Shown here: positions 44,704-47,938 of the stretch, one piece after another
How positions within the stretch are numbered: the first letter of the stretch is position 1
Layout: each line of letters starts with the position of its first letter
DNA from: Verrucomicrobiaceae bacterium
GTDB lineage: Bacteria > Verrucomicrobiota > Verrucomicrobiia > Verrucomicrobiales > V1-33
Length of the DNA: 47,938 nucleotides
Assembly: GCA_027483175.1 (NCBI GenBank)
Contig: JAIXVE010000180.1
Coordinates: 1 to 47,938 of the forward strand
Direction of reading: 5' to 3'
Made by a program: the position numbers and the translations under genes
Notes under the pieces: model-generated
Databases searched by the model: none
Told to the model about the DNA's origin: nothing
The model's input: only the letters and a program-made list of their open reading frames with translations

Positions 44704-47091
44704 GCGGAGCAGCGCCTCCAGAAACGCCAGCGCGAAAGGCCCCTGCTCATCCCGCACCGCAATCATCCGCGCCAGCCACGAAGGATTGCCCTCCTCATCA
44801 ACGCCCATCTTCATCAGGCCGAGGTTCAGCGGAGTCTCGGCATCCGTGTAACCAGGAACGGCGGGCAGCACCTCTCCATCAAGGATCCCACGGGCAAAAA
44901 GACGATCAGGGTTCGCTCGATCACCGGTCTCCTCAGGTAACGAACGAATCGAAAGCCGCACCTTCCCATGATGCGCCGCGATCAGATAGGCGATAAGATC
45001 CGCCTGCGGCTCTCCGTCATGCTTCGCCAGCCAGACCAGTGCACTGGCCAGTTCGTGCCGGAAATGGCGGCGATGCGCAGGCATCGAACCGCCGCGTTTT
45101 CCAGATTTCGCCAGTATCCCCGCTGGTGCCTCCGCCCCAGCGACCGCCCGAAGCATCTCCTGAAAATCTCCAAGCGCCTTCCCAACATCATGCCATTGAG
45201 CGGCACTACGCATCGCCGTGGTCTCGCTCTCCCCGAGGTCGATTCCGCCAAGCACTCGTCGGATTGCAGCCAGAACATCTGCCGTGTGATCATCCAGCGT
45301 CTGCGGCCGCCCCGTGTGCGTCAGCGGATCACGGGAAGTCGCGTCCGGAGTCTTCGCCGCAACTGGCGGCAGGGGAACCGTCCATTCCGCCGCCTTGGAA
45401 GGCTTCGCATGCACACCCGTCCAACCAAGCTCCGTGGAGTAACCACCAACACGTTGGTCGAGCAGATAAACCGCCCCGGCTCTCGCACGCACAGCGGGTT
45501 GCCACCTTTCGTTCAGACCATCCCAAAGCCAGGCCCTCGCCCCGTCCTTCGATTCATTCAGCTTCTTCAAGAAAGCCTGGAAGCGGTGCACCGCTACACG
45601 GCAAAGCTCGTCCCGCGCAGGATCTCCTGACGCCTCATCCGGCTCGCCTTCCGATTTGCCCAGGTCGCGCCAGAAGACCTGAACATCGGTGTCATCTCCC
45701 TCCCGAATGTAACGCGAAATATCGAGGTCGTGCCCCGCGATGTCCGGCGTCGTGTCGAAAAGGTCCACGAGGTCTTTTCTCCGAATCACAGGCCTGATGA
45801 CCGCCGGTGGTGCCACTTCGATGCCGCTCAGCGCATGCGGACTCACGCTGCTGCCACTGAGCTTCGTCAGTTCTTCCCGCGCCATTCTGAAATCGGCCAG
45901 AGTGTACGGCGCAGCGTCGTCGTCCTTCTCGAACTCAAGGTCAATCCAGTGAACGTCCGCCCCACCACTGTCATTGAATCCCCCATCACGATTGCAGCGG
46001 CCAAAACGTTGAACCAGCGAAGCCCACGGGGCCAGCTCCGTGATCAGCACACGCGCGCTGACATCCACACCCGCCTCTACCGCTTGCGTGGCAATCACGA
46101 TACGGTCCCCGCTACCGTGGATGAGCATGCCCTGCTGCGTCCGACGGTCCGGCCCGCGAAAGCGCGAGTGAACCAGCGCAAGGTTCTCCTTTCTTCCAGC
46201 CTTCTGCAACGCCGTGAAGATCGCCTGCGCACGATCCACTCGGTTCACAATGACCAGCGTTAGCTCGTCCTTGATATGCTTCTCCATCACCATCTTCGCG
46301 ACCTCGGCGGCATAGCGATCCTTCGTCACCTTGGACAGCGTTAGTGTAGCCTGATGCAGTGTTTTCATCGCCTCCAGCCGATGCTGCACCTTCGTTCTGT
46401 CATCTTCCCCCAGCTCAAGACGCGGCCATCCACCCCGCGGCAAAGGATGATCCACCGTGGCGAGGCGCGCACTCTCTAGCGTGGCACTCATCCACCACGT
46501 AGGACAACAGCCGTGCTGAAGCCACTGCCCGAAATGCCGGAAACCATCAAGCTGGGCACTTGTTTCGACCCCAACCCCCATCAACTGCGTCTCATCCATC
46601 ACCCAGAGGCAGTCATTATTCAGCAGGCCGAAGTGCATCGGCCAGCGGTACCGCGACATTCCATATCCCCGATTCAACGCACGCGACAGCAGCATGTCCT
46701 GAGTACCAATCAGGATCGCATTCTCCTCAGGGTATACATCCCATTCTCCAGAATCCTCCCCACCCATGAGCAGGTGCAGGCCAACCTTCCCGGAATGGGG
46801 TTCTACCCCGTTCCAGAGCAACCCGTGGTTCTCCAGCCACCTGCGGCACTCGCTGTAGGTTTGCTCAACCAGCGTCCGCATCGGGAGGCAGTAGACCAGC
46901 CTTCTCGGCCATCGCCCCGATCCCTGATCCACTCGGTTCCACAACCACGCGAGCGTCACCGCCGCCGTCTTGCCAAGCCCAGTCGGCACCGAAACCAGCC
47001 GGGATTCACAAGCCCCCTCGGCCAGCCGCCTCTGATAGTCATACGGCTCTGGTTTTCCCGTCGCTTGAGTGAAAAAGGCGTCGAAATTCAT
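44602..47091 (-). CDS. cas3: Cas3 helicase-nuclease of type I-G (C-terminal HD)
   Basis: An 829-residue Cas3, which unwinds and degrades DNA marked by the effector complex. The superfamily-2 helicase comes first: Walker A PTGLGKTA (36-43), DETQ (166-169), SAT (202-204) and motif VI QRFGRCNRDG (361-370). The HD nuclease follows in the C-terminal part: H602, HDVGK (634-638) and HH at 707-708 in YLIAAHHGKV. This helicase-then-HD order is characteristic of type I-G/I-U Cas3. The C-terminal ~30 residues (MRASAAEGLGLAGEAANSLA) are encoded in the duplicated segment and include the dispersed element. It is the first gene of the cas operon, with a 114-bp gap to the VWA gene upstream. Confidence 0.95.
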   Translation of the reverse strand: MNFDAFFTQATGKPEPYDYQRRLAEGACESRLVSVPTGLGKTAAVTLAWLWNRVDQGSGRWPRRLVYCLPMRTLVEQTYSECRRWLENHGLLWNGVEPHSGKVGLHLLMGGEDSGEWDVYPEENAILIGTQDMLLSRALNRGYGMSRYRWPMHFGLLNNDCLWVMDETQLMGVGVETSAQLDGFRHFGQWLQHGCCPTWWMSATLESARLATVDHPLPRGGWPRLELGEDDRTKVQHRLEAMKTLHQATLTLSKVTKDRYAAEVAKMVMEKHIKDELTLVIVNRVDRAQAIFTALQKAGRKENLALVHSRFRGPDRRTQQGMLIHGSGDRIVIATQAVEAGVDVSARVLITELAPWASLVQRFGRCNRDGGFNDSGGADVHWIDLEFEKDDDAAPYTLADFRMAREELTKLSGSSVSPHALSGIEVAPPAVIRPVIRRKDLVDLFDTTPDIAGHDLDISRYIREGDDTDVQVFWRDLGKSEGEPDEASGDPARDELCRVAVHRFQAFLKKLNESKDGARAWLWDGLNERWQPAVRARAGAVYLLDQRVGGYSTELGWTGVHAKPSKAAEWTVPLPPVAAKTPDATSRDPLTHTGRPQTLDDHTADVLAAIRRVLGGIDLGESETTAMRSAAQWHDVGKALGDFQEMLRAVAGAEAPAGILAKSGKRGGSMPAHRRHFRHELASALVWLAKHDGEPQADLIAYLIAAHHGKVRLSIRSLPEETGDRANPDRLFARGILDGEVLPAVPGYTDAETPLNLGLMKMGVDEEGNPSWLARMIAVRDEQGPFALAFLEALLRAADMRASAAEGLGLAGEAANSLALVDAAARSST

Positions 47092-47205
47092 ATCAAATCA
47101 CAGATGCAGCCGTTCAGCGGGCGAGCGCACAATGGATTCACGAAGGCGAGCAAGGCAACAGATTTGGCGAACAATCCTGCCAGTTAGGGAATCACCCGAT
47201 CCCCC

Positions 47206-47778
47206 TCAATTCCGCCGCTTCAACGACACCCTCGTCGTCATCTCCTCAAACACCCCCTGCGTCCCCGCCGCATCACTCTGGAACGACGCCGCGTCCGCTC
47301 GCGGAATGCTCAATCGCTCCGCCGTCGCAAACGCATCCTGATTCGCCGCCAGAAACACAAACTCCCACCCCTGCGCCCGCTTCTCCGCAATCAGATCACT
47401 CACATGCGCCTGCGTGTACTTCGAACTCGCATTCTCCTCCCCATCCGTCAGGATCGCCACAATCACCTTCGCCGGCCGCGCCTCCACCGCCCGCGCCGCA
47501 AACGACGTCGTCATCTTCTTGATCGTCCGCCCGATCGCATCCAGCAGCGCCGTACTGCCCCGCGGCTGATACGTCGCCGCCGTCAGCGCCGGAACACTAG
47601 CCAGCGGCTGCGACTTCACCGGCACTTCATACTGGTCATCAAACAGCACCAGCGACAGCCTCGCCTCCCCTTCCTCACGCCGCTGCGCCTCCAGAAACGC
47701 ATTGAACCCGCCCATCGCATCACCCGCAATCATCTGCATCGATCCGGACCGGTCAAGAATAATCGCAATTTCAGTCAT
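47206..47778 (-). CDS. Small stand-alone VWA-domain protein
   Basis: A 190-residue von Willebrand factor A domain protein. The metal-ion-dependent adhesion site is present: DRSGS (9-13), the threonine in GSTALLDA near residue 76, and D112 in LTDGEEN. No signal peptide or membrane segment is apparent from the chosen ATG at 47778 (MTEIAIILDRSGSMQ). The frame is open for 25 more codons upstream, with a hydrophobic start (MLIMLLVFLDA) that could act as a signal, so localisation is uncertain. The function is unknown. It is co-directional with the cas operon, but nothing ties it to CRISPR. Confidence 0.82.
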   Translation of the reverse strand: MTEIAIILDRSGSMQMIAGDAMGGFNAFLEAQRREEGEARLSLVLFDDQYEVPVKSQPLASVPALTAATYQPRGSTALLDAIGRTIKKMTTSFAARAVEARPAKVIVAILTDGEENASSKYTQAHVSDLIAEKRAQGWEFVFLAANQDAFATAERLSIPRADAASFQSDAAGTQGVFEEMTTRVSLKRRN

Positions 47779-47938
47779 AGTCAGTAGGTTGAGTTGATAA
47801 TTACGCCCCACAAAACACGATGCATCTAAAAACACAAGCAGCATTATTAGCAATAATCACACCCGACTCCATCACCACCATCGCCCACGCCCCCTCGCGA
47901 AAGCAACCCGCGACCCATCCCGCCTCAGGCGTCGACTA

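Overview
The window looks like a chromosomal segment of a Verrucomicrobiota bacterium. The evidence is high GC, PEP-CTERM surface proteins, a giant secreted protein built from SdrD/Cna-B-like modules, secreted proteins whose C-termini end in a FYRFRRP-type motif, and short hairpin-rich intergenic repeats. The phylum-level call is inferred from gene content and style, not from a marker gene. No rRNA or tRNA gene was seen.

Layout. (1) Positions 1-13682, minus strand: two paralogous PEP-CTERM proteins (one cut by the window edge) flank a ~3,870-residue extracellular repeat protein. Both paralogs carry a related upstream motif. (2) 14116-16711, plus strand: a LuxR/FixJ-type response regulator and a three-PAS soluble histidine kinase, divergent from the surface-protein genes. 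(3) 17033-23829, plus strand: a housekeeping translation/transcription operon nusA-infB-rbfA-nrnA-truB-ribF, preceded by a promoter-like sequence and an intrinsic terminator or attenuator. (4) 24072-34625, minus strand: a secreted beta-helix-like protein, a secreted glycoside hydrolase with an embedded discoidin-like region, DNA polymerase X, CinA, a sodium/solute symporter and a LysM lipoprotein. (5) 34626-36771: a hairpin-rich intergenic mosaic, then a toxin-antitoxin-like pair (XRE-ImmA metallopeptidase regulator plus a frameshifted PIN-domain protein) with a palindromic operator. (6) 36990-47091: a type I-G (formerly I-U) CRISPR-Cas locus transcribed on the minus strand, in the order cas3, mini-ORF, HEAT/zinc-ribbon/nuclease protein, csx17 (cas8), csb1 (cas7), csb2 (cas5-cas6), cas1 relic, cas2, leader, array. 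(7) 47206-47778: a small VWA-domain protein.

The most interesting region is the CRISPR-Cas locus. Its interference module looks intact, but the cas4-cas1 gene expected between csb2 and cas2 is reduced to a ~31-codon C-terminal fragment. The leader-proximal repeats carry mutations that are not propagated into the array, which suggests spacer acquisition has stopped. The operon also holds a non-canonical 307-residue protein: HEAT-like helices, a CxxC...CxxC zinc ribbon and a Vsr/DUF559-like PD-(D/E)XK nuclease domain. It is joined to cas3 by a chain of two ATGA overlaps through a 43-codon ORF made by duplication of the gene junction. A 26-bp element lying in that duplication recurs at the decayed distal end of the CRISPR array.
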